Assembly (NCBI GenBank): GCA_049658145.1
Contig: JBASOJ010000032.1
Location: 1 to 21,623, forward strand
Length of the DNA stretch: 21,623 nt
Reading direction: 5' to 3'
DNA from: UBA6100 sp049658145
GTDB taxonomy: Bacteria > Actinomycetota > Coriobacteriia > Anaerosomatales > Anaerosomataceae
Part shown: piece after piece, positions 13,496 to 21,129 of the stretch
Layout of the letters: every line of letters begins with the position of its first letter
Numbering within the stretch: the first letter of the stretch is position 1
The notes under the pieces: model-generated
The model's input: only the letters and a program-made list of their open reading frames with translations
Database searches by the model: none
What the model was told of the DNA's origin: nothing
Made by a program: the position numbers and the translations under genes

Positions 13496-14815
13496 TCAGT
13501 TGCCGGCGTCACCGTTCGAGTAGCCCTCGATCAGCTCGGCATGCACGAGCAACTTGCCGTCCTCATCGTGATACGCACACGTTGAGAGCGTGAGCGTACG
13601 GCCGGCGGGATCCGGCCGGAAACCCGGATCCAGGAGCGAGCGATCCGCCCAGCGCGCAACACGATCCGAGTACGGCCGCATGACTGGAAACGCGAACGCA
13701 TCGTCGGAGCCATCGGTCTGCTGGGCCGAGTAGACGAGCCACGTCCCGCCGTTGCCGGCGGCGTCGACGTACTGGATGAAGGGGTGCGCCGCCCAGAAGT
13801 CCGCGTCCCCATAGGAGGCGAGAACTCCGAACATCGAGCCGTCCCGCATGTTGTGCCCGTGGAGCAGCGTCTCCCGCGAGCTGTCGCCGACATAGCGCGG
13901 CGAGCGGTAGTCGGCAAAGATCGCGCCACGCGCGTCGGCATCGCCATCCGCCGCGTGTGTGAGGTAGGTCACGTTGTCGGTGGTCTGCACCACGGGCTCA
14001 TGGAGGTCGGTGTCGGGTATCGAGAGGTAGCCGATCACGTCCGGGTTCGCGGCCTTCGCCTCGAGAAGCCGGGAGTAGAGCTCGGCATCCGAGAGCAGTC
14101 CGAAGGTCTCGCGGTCCCTGGCCGTGAGCCATGCCCGGCCCTCATCGCCGGTGCGAACCTTCAGCCAGTCCCCGGAAAGGGTCTGCCGGTACCAGTACGT
14201 GACCAGCAGCTTGCCGTCGACGAGCTCGGTATAGGGTGCGTAGTCGGCTGACACGTACGAGTAGCCCCCGATCGGCATCTTGTCGAGGCCTTCGGCCCGG
14301 ACACGCGGCATGTACTTGGTGCCGATCTCAGCGTTGTAGCCCCACGCCTTGGCGATCTCCGTGCCATCCCAGATGTTCCGGTACCGCAGCATCACCCCGC
14401 CGTGGTTCACCGGCAGGACGTCGTCGGTCAGCTCAAGGGAGATCACGGCCGCGTCCTCGCGGATCTCGAAGTAGTGACGCGCGGGATCGAGCGCGTGACC
14501 GACAGCCGCGGTAGTCTCGACCGCGTAGTAGCACCCGTACTCGAGCGGTTCGGATCGGGCGACGCCCTGAGCGTCGGTCGTGAGCGTCGCGGCAGGATCA
14601 GCCGGATCCTCGGCCGGATCGAACGGTGCGGCAAGCGGCGATGTATCGCGCACGCGCCAGATCTCGTAGACCGCGCCCGGCAGAAGCCGTGCATCTTGCC
14701 CGTCCGAGCGCTTCTCCAAGCGCACGATGCCGCGCACACGCGGATCGGTGCGTAGGAACTCGAAGGCCGCAGATGAAGCCGCATCGACAGTGAATGCCGT
14801 CGCGACGATGGACAC
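13496..14815 (-). pseudogene. N-terminally truncated Cna-B/SpaA and class B sortase fusion
   Basis: A 439-codon frame beginning with GTG right after a TAG, without signal peptide or convincing ribosome binding site. Residues about 25-130 are a SpaA/Cna-B pilin-like domain (VRGIVRLEKRSDGQDARLLP, then GAVYEIWRV). A middle unknown region follows. The C-terminus (about 260-435) is a class B sortase: NPDVIGYLSIPDTDLHEPVV, ETLLHGHNMRDGSMFG with the catalytic histidine, and LTLSTCAYHDEDGKLLVHAE with C413. The position 8 residues after the cysteine, normally arginine (as in GRLVVHA), is lysine. Sortases need a membrane anchor and secretion signal, absent here, and the N-terminus lies at the junction with an integrase remnant, so this is probably the C-terminal part of a larger surface protein gene cut by a deletion. 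Confidence 0.75.
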
Positions 14816-15005
14816 CTACTGCTGGTCCGATCGCCGCACCCAGAGAGCGGCGGCCGACAGTCTCGGCGACCTGTTCAGCGGCGCCTTGGGTGCAATGGAA
14901 ATCAAATCGGGCGACAAATCGGGCGACAAATCAGAGGCCGCACCCCCTCTGACCTGCGAACAAATGGTGCCCCCAAGGGAATTCGAATCCCTGTTGCCGC
15001 CTTGA
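14806..15005 (+). pseudogene. Tyrosine integrase C-terminal remnant at the right end of element A
   Basis: The plus-strand frame encodes TMDTYCWSDRRTQRAAADSL, then GDLFSGALGAME and KSGDKSGDKSEAA, ending MVPPREFESLLPP where it reads into the tRNA-Glu gene. The first part matches the end of tyrosine recombinases, where the nucleophilic tyrosine stands in an MDTYxH-like context followed by a helix with AAA/LGDLF. Here CW replaces the usual histidine region. No other integrase box lies upstream; the frame runs instead across the antisense of the sortase fragment. Inference: the integrase gene was deleted except for its last 60 or so codons. The 12-bp repeats GGGCGACAAATC (14909-14932) lie inside this frame. 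Confidence 0.6.
14909..14932. repeat. Tandem 12-bp repeats at the right end of element A
   Basis: Two exact copies of GGGCGACAAATC (14909-14920, 14921-14932), preceded by a half copy ending AAATC at 14908. They are the same variant as 135-158 and in the same orientation, 33 bp from the att core. Related units lie at 2970-2993 and 3213-3236. Inference: arm-type recombinase binding sites. Confidence 0.6.
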
Positions 15006-15040
15006 AAGGGCGGAGTCCTTGGCCGCTAGACGATGGGGGC
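14965..15040 (-). tRNA. tRNA-Glu (UUC), integration target
   Basis: A 76-nt cloverleaf with encoded CCA. The acceptor stem pairs GCCCCCA (15040-15034) with TGGGGGC, and the T-arm reads AGGGATTCGAATTCCCT. The anticodon loop CTTTCAA gives anticodon TTC, glutamate. The 3' 26 nt (14965-14990) are duplicated at 3083-3108 and 5-30; the gene itself is intact, as usual when an element restores the tRNA end on insertion. Confidence 0.96.
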
Positions 15041-15052
15041 CTGGTATGCGAT

Positions 15053-15128
15053 TGGTGGGCCGTGCTGGTCTCGAACCAGCGACCTTGGGATTAAAAGTCC
15101 CCTGCTCTGCCAGCTGAGCTAACGGCCC
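15053..15128 (-). tRNA. tRNA-Lys (UUU)
   Basis: A 76-nt cloverleaf with encoded CCA at 15055-15053. The acceptor GGGCCGT pairs with ACGGCCC; the D-arm has AGCTCAGCTGGCAGAGC; the T-arm is GCTGGTTCGAGACCAGC. The anticodon loop CTTTTAA gives TTT, lysine. It lies 12 bp upstream of tRNA-Glu on the same strand, so the two are probably co-transcribed. Confidence 0.96.
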
Positions 15129-15255
15129 GTGACCTGCAGATTCCGTGCCGCACCCGCACGGCCCGGCGGCAAGCGCAAGGGGTAGTTTATCACGCGATGC
15201 GAGTCGGTCAACGCGCGAAGCACGATGGACGCCGTCGGGCTCCGCGCCCGAGCCG

Positions 15256-15261
15256 TATAAT
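15256..15261 (+). promoter_or_regulatory. -10 box for the mscS-type gene
   Basis: A perfect TATAAT 34 bp before the GTG start at 15295, in otherwise GC-rich DNA. No good -35 hexamer is seen at 16-18 bp. Confidence 0.5.
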
Positions 15262-15294
15262 CGACAAGAACAACGCCGTACGAAAGGCACTTAC

Positions 15295-16110
15295 GTGACG
15301 CTTGCCGGACTCGACATCCCACAGTCCACCCTCTCCAAGGGTGCCGCGATCGTTGTGATCGTGATCGCCACCGTGATCGCGGTGCGCGTCGTTGGCAGCC
15401 TCGTCCGCCGCTGGATGAGCGCCACCGGCGCCGTCCCGGTCACCAGCATCTTCGTGAACATCGCGCGCGTGGCGATCGTGATCCTCGGCGCCGGCTTCGT
15501 GCTCAACGTGCTCGGCATCTCCATCACGCCGGTCATCACCGCACTCGGCGTGGGCGGTCTTGCGGTGGCGCTCGCGCTGCAGGACACGCTCAGCAACCTC
15601 TTCGCGGGGCTCCAGCTCGTCGCATCCAAGCAGATACGGCCCGGTGACTACCTGCTCCTCGATGCCGGCCAGGAGGGGACGGTGGTCGACATCGCCTGGC
15701 GGACCACCACACTACGCACACTGACCGACAATCTCGTGATCGTGCCCAACGGCAAGCTCGCCCAGGCGACCGTCACCAACTACCGTCTGCCCGCCGAAGC
15801 CGTAGCGACCACCGTGGAGTTCGGCGTGGCCTACGACTCAGACCTCGCGAAGGTGGAGCGAGTGACTACAGAGGTGGCCCTGCAGGTGATGCAAGAAGCG
15901 GGGCACGATGTGGGCGAGCACGAACCCGTGGTGCGGATCCGCGCGTTCCAGGACTCACAGATCCTCTGCGCGGCCATACTCTACGTGCCCGGCTACGGCG
16001 ACCAGTTCCCCCTGCGCAGCGCATTCATCAAGACACTTCATGCGCGGTTCGCCGAAGAGAGCATCAGCTTCCCCTTCCCGCAGCGCACGGTGCACATGGT
16101 GAAGGAGTAG
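15295..16110 (+). CDS. mscS: MscS-family small-conductance mechanosensitive channel
   Basis: A 271-aa inner-membrane channel that opens under membrane tension to release solutes during hypo-osmotic shock. Three transmembrane helices: AAIVVIVIATVIAVRVVGSL (about 17-36), ARVAIVILGAGFVLNVLGIS (about 60-79) and the pore helix TALGVGGLAVALALQDTLSN then LFAGLQLV (about 84-112) with the family's glycine/alanine packing and QDTLSNLFAG. The beta domain follows: IRPGDYLLLDAGQEGTVVDI, LVIVPNGKLAQATVTNY. Length is typical of the short MscS type. GTG 15295 is chosen because AAAGG lies 8 nt upstream and the first helix begins soon after; a longer frame from 15145 would overlap tRNA-Lys sequence. Confidence 0.93.
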   Translation: MTLAGLDIPQSTLSKGAAIVVIVIATVIAVRVVGSLVRRWMSATGAVPVTSIFVNIARVAIVILGAGFVLNVLGISITPVITALGVGGLAVALALQDTLSNLFAGLQLVASKQIRPGDYLLLDAGQEGTVVDIAWRTTTLRTLTDNLVIVPNGKLAQATVTNYRLPAEAVATTVEFGVAYDSDLAKVERVTTEVALQVMQEAGHDVGEHEPVVRIRAFQDSQILCAAILYVPGYGDQFPLRSAFIKTLHARFAEESISFPFPQRTVHMVKE

Positions 16111-16113
16111 CGG

Positions 16114-16491
16114 CTAGAGGTTCTCGATCGTGCGGTTCAGGCGACGGTCAAACGTGCAGACGATGTCGCCGTCAAGAGCCCTTGAGGCGAGGATGCAGTC
16201 CACGATCCCGAGTCTCGGATCATGCTCCATCAGCGCCAGGGACCGATCCGCGAGAACCGGATCCCAGGCGATGAGATCCTCGCTTTCGAGGGCCAACCGC
16301 AGCGCGCGGGCGATGTGATGCCGCGGATAGTCATAGACCGACTGGAGTACCCAGCAAGTCTCAACGAGCACGCACTCCGCCACGGTGAGCCGACCGTGCT
16401 CCAGCATCCAGTCGGCCGTACGAGCTCTCTCGTCCCGCCGCTCAGGGAGTAAGGCCGCAAGCACCGCATTAGTGTCTAGGAAGGTGCTCAC
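16114..16491 (-). CDS. VapC-like PIN-domain ribonuclease toxin
   Basis: A 125-aa PIN-domain protein, toxin of a type II toxin-antitoxin pair, expected to cut RNA (often tRNA) using a metal ion held by acidic residues. The set is complete: D6 (FLDTNAVLAALL), E44 (CVLVETCWVL), D98 (LGIVDCILASRAL) and D115 (VCTFDRRLNR). The GTG start overlaps the stop of the AbrB-like antitoxin gene by 4 bp (GTGA), showing coupled translation. It ends 4 bp after the convergent mscS gene. Confidence 0.9.
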   Translation of the reverse strand: MSTFLDTNAVLAALLPERRDERARTADWMLEHGRLTVAECVLVETCWVLQSVYDYPRHHIARALRLALESEDLIAWDPVLADRSLALMEHDPRLGIVDCILASRALDGDIVCTFDRRLNRTIENL

Positions 16492-16793
16492 TCGACGCCT
16501 TCCTCGAACCGCTTGGGCCGGGCGAAGAAGGGTTCATCCGCCAGGTCATCCGGCTCGAGATTCTGGAAGTACGCGGCAAGCGCCTCGTCCTTCGTCGCGC
16601 ACAGCGGCTCTCTGACCGGCAGCAGGTCCTTGTGCTTCTCCAGCACTTCGGCCAGGCTCGGCCGCTTGCGCACCACCACGTATTCGGTCTGAACCTCGAA
16701 GGCGAGCATGTCGCCCTTCTTCAAGCCGAGCGCTTCCCGCACCTCGGCGGGTATGGTGACCTGACCTTTGGACGTGATCTTGGCATCGGGCAC
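16488..16793 (-). CDS. AbrB/MazE-type antitoxin (SpoVT-AbrB domain)
   Basis: A 101-aa protein with an N-terminal SpoVT/AbrB swapped-hairpin DNA-binding domain (residues about 3-45): AKITSKGQVTIPAEVREALG, LKKGDMLAFEVQTEYVVVRK. The C-terminal half (LAEVLEKHKDLLPVREPLCA to RPKRFEEGVE) is the likely toxin-binding tail. The GTG at 16793 has GGAGGT 5 nt upstream. It is co-transcribed with the PIN toxin and normally represses its own operon; no clear operator was identified. Confidence 0.9.
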   Translation of the reverse strand: MPDAKITSKGQVTIPAEVREALGLKKGDMLAFEVQTEYVVVRKRPSLAEVLEKHKDLLPVREPLCATKDEALAAYFQNLEPDDLADEPFFARPKRFEEGVE

Positions 16794-16903
16794 GGCGCAC
16801 CTCCAAAGCGGCTCCGCGAGTCCTTACTATGCACTGCCACCTTACTTCTGAGCATACGCCTTACCAGCGCCGGAAGACAACCCGGGGACTGCGGATGCGC
16901 AGC

Positions 16904-17299
16904 TCACGACAGGCCGCTAGTAGAGAAAGCGCAGCGGGACGTCCGGGTCCCATACACCGAATAGATCACCTGTCGCTCGGACGGAATCGTAGGAGGTGAT
17001 GTTCGGCCCCACATGGTCGTGCCGGAGAGCGTGACCGGTTCGCTGCGGTCGCGTGCGAGTATGCGCTGCGCACCCAGCACGGTCAGACCCAGGAGCCCGA
17101 ACACCCCGGCCATGAATGCTCCACCCGCCGGGTCATCGAGAGCCGCGATCACGCTCATCAATGCGCCGGGCGCAATCACAAGTCCGACCACGACAAGCGC
17201 GAGACGACGCGACGCACTCTGCTCGTAGATGCTGAACTCCAACCGCAGCGGCTCGAGCTCAGCTGCGGCGCGCGCCCACTCCTCGGCGGGCTTCTCCAC
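16904..17299 (-). CDS. Small membrane protein of unknown function behind purH
   Basis: A 131-aa protein with two predicted helices: LALVVVGLVIAPGALMSVIA and AFMAGVFGLLGLTVLGAQRI. The N-terminal 35 residues are charged (VEKPAEEWARAAAELEPLRL), and the tail after RDRSEPVTLSG is polar. The frame is open further upstream but overlaps purH, so the GTG at 17299, 9 bp after the purH stop codon, is the best start; the ribosome site is weak. I do not recognise the family. Position suggests it is the last gene of the purine operon. Confidence 0.6.
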   Translation of the reverse strand: MEKPAEEWARAAAELEPLRLEFSIYEQSASRRLALVVVGLVIAPGALMSVIAALDDPAGGAFMAGVFGLLGLTVLGAQRILARDRSEPVTLSGTTMWGRTSPPTIPSERQVIYSVYGTRTSRCAFSTSGLS

Positions 17300-17307
17300 C
17301 GCCGCGC

Positions 17308-18867
17308 CTAGTGCCGGAAGTGGCGGTACCCGGTGAAGACCATCGACACGCCGAGGCGGTTGGCCGCGGCGATGACCTCGTCGTCGCGGATGGAGCCACC
17401 GGGCTGGATGAACGCGGTCACGCCGGCCTCGGCGCAGACCTCGAGCGTGTCCGGGAACGGCATGAATGCGTCCGAGGCGCACACGGCGTCGCGGGCCCTG
17501 TCGCCCGCTGCCTCCACGGCGATCCGCGCCGAGTTCACGCGGTTCATCTGCCCGGCGCCTATGCCGATGGTGGCGAAGTCCTTGGTGAGCACGATCGCGT
17601 TGGACTTCACGCTCTTGGCGACCTTCCAGGCGAAGAGCAGCTGCTCCATCTCGGCATCGGTGGGCTTGGCGATCGTGGCCACGCGGAAGCGCGACTGGTC
17701 CTCGCCCACGCTGTCCGAGGTCTGCACGAGCATGCCGCCCTCGACAGCGCGCGACTCGTAGTGACCGCCAGTGAGCCTGGTCCCGCCCGTCTTGAGCACG
17801 CGAAGGTTGCGCTTCTCATCGAGGAGCTCGACCACCGCCGGCTCGTAGTCGGGAGCGATGATCACCTCCACGAAGTGCTTGTTCTCGAACATCGCCTCGA
17901 CCACGTCGACCGTGACGATCTGGTTGAACGCCATCACCCCTCCGTATGCCGAGACCGGGTCGGCCTCGTAGGCACGGGCGTACGCGGTGACGAGATCAGG
18001 TGCTACAGCAAGCCCGCAGGGATTCGTGTGCTTCACGATCACGCAGCAGGGCTCCGTGAACTCACGCACCGCGGCCCAGCAGGAGTCGGTGTCCAGGATG
18101 TTGTTGTACGAGAGCTCCTTGCCCTGCATCTGCGTCGCGCGAGCCAGCGTGTGCTCCTTGGCGTCGACGAAGCGGTAGAACGCGGCGTCCTGATGCGGGT
18201 TCTCGCCGTAGCGCAGGTCCTGCACCTTCTCGAGCCGGAAGCGAACCTCTTCAGGGAAGCGCTCGTGACCGTAGCGCGAGAGGTACATCCAGATCGCGCT
18301 GTCGTAGGCGCTCGTGAGGCGGAACACATCGGTGGCGAGGCGCTTGCGCGTGTCGCGGACAGTCGAGCCGCCGGTGGACCGCATCTCCTCGAGCACGACC
18401 TCGTACTCGGCTGGGTCGGTCACCACGGTCACGGCCTCGAAGTTCTTGGCCGCCGAGCGCAGCATGCTGGGTCCGCCGATGTCGATGTTCTCGACCGCGT
18501 CTTCGAGGGTCACGCCCTCGCGCGCGACGGTGGCCTCGAACGCGTAGAGGTTCACGACCACCATGTCGATCATGCCGATGCCGTGCTCTGCAGCCGCCGC
18601 CATGTGCTCCGGCACGTCGCGGCGCGCGAGCAGCCCGCCGTGCACCTTCGGGTGCAGCGTCTTCACGCGGCCGTCCATCATCTCGGGAAAGCCGGTGAGG
18701 TCGTCGATCGGCCGCACGGGCACGCCTGCCTCTGCAAGCGCCCTGGCGGTGCCGCCGGTGGAGACGATCTCCACACCAAACTCATCGGAGAGGGCCTTGC
18801 AGAACTCGGCGATACCGGTCTTGTCGGTGACCGAGACGAGCGCGCGCTTGACGGTGACGTTATCCAT
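17308..18867 (-). CDS. purH: Bifunctional AICAR transformylase / IMP cyclohydrolase
   Basis: A 519-aa enzyme carrying out the last two steps of de novo purine synthesis: formylation of AICAR with 10-formyl-THF, then ring closure to IMP. The N-terminal cyclohydrolase domain starts with RALVSVTDKTGIAEFCKALS and has STGGTARALAEAG and MMDGRVKTLHPKVHGGLLAR. The transformylase part shows QDLRYGENPHQDAAFY (as VQDLRYGENPHQDA), GKELSYNNILDTD, IVKHTNPCGLAVA with the catalytic Lys-His, and DAFMPFPDTLEVCAEAGVTA, ending IQPGGSIRDDEVI. Length is normal. The ATG at 18867 is 13 bp after the purN stop, in one operon with purM and purN. Confidence 0.98.
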   Translation of the reverse strand: MDNVTVKRALVSVTDKTGIAEFCKALSDEFGVEIVSTGGTARALAEAGVPVRPIDDLTGFPEMMDGRVKTLHPKVHGGLLARRDVPEHMAAAAEHGIGMIDMVVVNLYAFEATVAREGVTLEDAVENIDIGGPSMLRSAAKNFEAVTVVTDPAEYEVVLEEMRSTGGSTVRDTRKRLATDVFRLTSAYDSAIWMYLSRYGHERFPEEVRFRLEKVQDLRYGENPHQDAAFYRFVDAKEHTLARATQMQGKELSYNNILDTDSCWAAVREFTEPCCVIVKHTNPCGLAVAPDLVTAYARAYEADPVSAYGGVMAFNQIVTVDVVEAMFENKHFVEVIIAPDYEPAVVELLDEKRNLRVLKTGGTRLTGGHYESRAVEGGMLVQTSDSVGEDQSRFRVATIAKPTDAEMEQLLFAWKVAKSVKSNAIVLTKDFATIGIGAGQMNRVNSARIAVEAAGDRARDAVCASDAFMPFPDTLEVCAEAGVTAFIQPGGSIRDDEVIAAANRLGVSMVFTGYRHFRH

Positions 18868-18880
18868 TCTCGGAAGCTCC

Positions 18881-19558
18881 CTACCCCTCGCTGATATGTA
18901 CGATGCGTCCTTCGATGCTCACACGCTCCGTGATGATCAACCTGATGGCCTCCACGATCAGCCGGTGCTCCACCTCGTGGATCTTCGTCTCGAGGGTCTC
19001 GACAGTGTCGGACTCCTCGATGCGCACGGCCTCCTGACAGATGATCGGCCCCCGGTCGAACTCCTCGTCGGCGAAGTGCACCGTGACGCCGGTGACTTTC
19101 ACGCCCCAGTCGAACGCGTCGTGAATGGCGGACGCACCCGGGAACGCGGGCAGCAGCGCCGGGTGCAGGTTGATGACCGCGTGTGGGTACGCGCGCAGGA
19201 CCTCGTTGCCGAGTAGGCGCATGTAGCCCGCCATCACCACGAGCTCGACGCCGTGGGCTTCGAGAGCCTCGCGGATGGCGTGGTTGTATGCGCGGTAGTC
19301 GCCGTAAGCGGCGGGATCGATGTGGACCGCTGGGATGCCCGCGCGCCGTGCACGCTCCATCCCGTACGCGCCCTCCTTGTTGGAGATAACCACGGTGATG
19401 CGTGCGTCGAGCGCGTCGCTTGCGACGGCGTCGATGATGGCTTGCAGGTTGGTGCCACTGCCCGAGATGAGCACGCCGAGTGCGAGCGGCAGCTCCTCCT
19501 CTGCCTCGGCTGGCACGTCCACCGCGTCCCAGATCTGCGGGGCCCCGAGCTCAGGCAT
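18881..19558 (-). CDS. purN: Phosphoribosylglycinamide formyltransferase
   Basis: A 225-aa enzyme converting GAR to FGAR with 10-formyl-THF. The substrate phosphate loop is VLISGSGTNLQAIIDA, the catalytic segment INLHPALLPAFPGASA (Asn-x-His), and the formyl-folate loop VTGVTVHFADEEFDRGPI with His and Asp. The end, LIVEAIRLIITERVSIEG, is typical. ATG 19558 is chosen because it overlaps the purM stop codon (ATGCCTGA), giving translational coupling; about 25 extra N-terminal residues before the beta strand are unusual but open. Confidence 0.97.
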   Translation of the reverse strand: MPELGAPQIWDAVDVPAEAEEELPLALGVLISGSGTNLQAIIDAVASDALDARITVVISNKEGAYGMERARRAGIPAVHIDPAAYGDYRAYNHAIREALEAHGVELVVMAGYMRLLGNEVLRAYPHAVINLHPALLPAFPGASAIHDAFDWGVKVTGVTVHFADEEFDRGPIICQEAVRIEESDTVETLETKIHEVEHRLIVEAIRLIITERVSIEGRIVHISEG

Positions 19559-20606
19559 ACGTGACCACCCCCGTGCCTTCCACGATCTCGCCGATCTCGG
19601 CAACCGTCTCGCCGAGCTCGAGCAGCTTCGCCGCAGCAGCCGGCGCGTCCTTGGGATCCATCACGAGTGCGAAGCCGATGCCCATGTTGAACGTGCGGTA
19701 CATGCTGTCGTCGTCGATGCCGGCGGCTTCCTGCACAAGCCCGAAAACGGGTGGCACCTTCCACGAGCCGCGCACGACACGCGCATCGCACGTCTCGGGT
19801 AGTGCGCGGTCGAGGTTCTCGGTGATGCCGCCGCCGGTGATGTGCGCCATGCCCTTGATGGGCACCTCGGCGAGAGTGGCGAGCACGCTTTTCACGTAGA
19901 TACGGGTGGGCGTGAGCAGTAGCTCGCCGAGCGTGACGCCGCCGAGATCCACGCGCGGCACTGCAAGCTCAGCCTCGCGACCCTCCACCAGCACCTTGCG
20001 CACGAGCGAGAAGCCGTTGCTGTGCAGGCCAGTCGAGCCCAGGCCGAGAATCACGTCGCCCGGGGCGATCGTCTCGCCGGTGATCATCTTCGGGCGTTCC
20101 ACCACGCCCACGCAGAAGCCACACAGGTCGTAGTCGCCGGGGTCCATGGTGCCGGGGTGCTCGGCCATCTCGCCGCCCAGAAGCGCGCAACCCGCCTGGA
20201 CGCAGCCCTCGGCGATGCCCGCGACGATGCGCTCCATACGCGCGGCGACGAGCTTGCCGACTGCCACGTAGTCGAGGAAGAACAGGGGCTCGGCGCCGGA
20301 AGCGAGGATGTCGTTCACGCACATCGCCACGAGGTCGATGCCCACGGTGTCGTGGCGGTCGAGCAGCTGCGCGAGCTTGAGCTTAGTGCCCACGCCGTCG
20401 GTGCCAGAGACCAGCACCGGGTCGGCCATCCCTTTGAACGCGGCCGCCGAGAACAGTCCGCCGAAACCGCCGATATCGCCGATCACCTCGGGACGGTACG
20501 TGGCGCGCACGTGGCTGCGGATGCCCTCCACGGCGCGCGCACCTTCAGCGGTGTCCACGCCGGCGGCGCGGTAGTCGACCGGTTGCTTCGGCTCCTCGGT
20601 AGCCAT
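19551..20606 (-). CDS. purM: Phosphoribosylformylglycinamidine cyclo-ligase (AIR synthetase)
   Basis: A 351-aa ATP-dependent enzyme making aminoimidazole ribonucleotide from FGAM. Conserved segments in order: GDIGGFGGLFSAAAFKGMAD, PVLVSGTDGVGTKLKLAQLL, DLVAMCVNDILASGAEPLFF, CALLGGEMAEHPGTMDPGDY, GLGSTGLHSNGFSLVRKVL, HITGGGITENLDRALP and NMGIGFALVMDP. ATG 20606 is chosen because GAGGGGA lies 7 nt upstream and the normal N-terminus follows. First gene of the purM-purN-purH cluster. Confidence 0.98.
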   Translation of the reverse strand: MATEEPKQPVDYRAAGVDTAEGARAVEGIRSHVRATYRPEVIGDIGGFGGLFSAAAFKGMADPVLVSGTDGVGTKLKLAQLLDRHDTVGIDLVAMCVNDILASGAEPLFFLDYVAVGKLVAARMERIVAGIAEGCVQAGCALLGGEMAEHPGTMDPGDYDLCGFCVGVVERPKMITGETIAPGDVILGLGSTGLHSNGFSLVRKVLVEGREAELAVPRVDLGGVTLGELLLTPTRIYVKSVLATLAEVPIKGMAHITGGGITENLDRALPETCDARVVRGSWKVPPVFGLVQEAAGIDDDSMYRTFNMGIGFALVMDPKDAPAAAAKLLELGETVAEIGEIVEGTGVVTYA

Positions 20607-20648
20607 GATCTCCCCTCGAGTGCTGCGCGGACGGTTGCGCACGCGTGC

Positions 20649-20654
20649 ATTGTA
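20649..20654 (-). promoter_or_regulatory. -10 box for the pur operon
   Basis: Read on the minus strand, TACAAT lies 42 bp before the purM ATG in very GC-rich DNA. The -35 hexamer is poor (CCTGAA at 17 bp spacing), so an activator or a different sigma factor is possible. No riboswitch-like structure is obvious in the leader. Confidence 0.4.
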
Positions 20655-20810
20655 GCGCAGGCGAGCGGCTTTCAGGTCTCCATCAGAGGCACATCGCGGA
20701 AAGCACCATCGGTGCGGGGTGAGGGAGTCGTAGAAGCAGCGCCGATCGCCTCGCGCTGAGCGGTGACACATGGCCGTGGCCGCCAGTCGCCCTTGGGTAT
20801 ACACTCATCA

Positions 20811-20845
20811 GCACTACCATACGGCACTACCACGGAGGACTACCA
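20811..20845 (+). promoter_or_regulatory. Three 13-bp-spaced direct repeats before the RHH/VapC operon
   Basis: GCACTACCA at 20811-20819 and 20824-20832, and GGACTACCA at 20837-20845, are on one face with a 13-bp period; the last runs into the start codon and the ribosome site GGAGG lies between the second and third. A -10-like TATACA is at 20798-20803. Inference: operator for autoregulation by the ribbon-helix-helix antitoxin, which usually binds short tandem sites. Confidence 0.5.
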
Positions 20846-21129
20846 TGGCGATGGCGAAGATCAACGTGTCCATCCCCGACGGGCTGCTCGACGACGTCGA
20901 CGAGCTCGCCGCCGAGCTGAAACGTTCTCGCAGCGGGATCGTCCAGGAAGCGACCGCGCTCTACGTTGCGCGGATCCGGGAGGAGCAGGCCGAGGCCGAG
21001 CGTCGGGCGAGCATCCGCGGAGCCATCAGGCAGATGGCCAAGCTTGCCGGAGAGCTTGAGGAGTTCGACGCGGCGGATGCCATCCGGGCCGAGCGAGACC
21101 GTGACGGCCGCAAGGCGGGAGAGCGATGA
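20845..21129 (+). CDS. Ribbon-helix-helix (CopG-type) antitoxin
   Basis: A 94-aa protein with an RHH DNA-binding domain at residues about 4-45: KINVSIPDGLLDDVDELAAE and LKRSRSGIVQEATALYVARI, the beta strand and two helices of the fold. The C-terminal charged tail (RGAIRQMAKLAGELEEFDAA) is the likely toxin-binding region. ATG 20845 has GGAGG 6 nt upstream; an ATG two codons later is also possible. The stop codon overlaps the toxin start (ATGA). Confidence 0.9.
   Translation: MAMAKINVSIPDGLLDDVDELAAELKRSRSGIVQEATALYVARIREEQAEAERRASIRGAIRQMAKLAGELEEFDAADAIRAERDRDGRKAGER

Noticed and set aside
13255..13512. An 85-codon minus-strand frame between the AlbA_2 gene and the sortase fragment
   Set aside because: It spans a strong hairpin, overlaps both neighbours, has no ribosome site and no conserved sequence.
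17311..18894. A long open frame (527 codons) antisense to purH
   Set aside because: It mirrors the codon bias of purH, its translation is rich in His, Val and Arg without any domain, and purH is unmistakable on the other strand.
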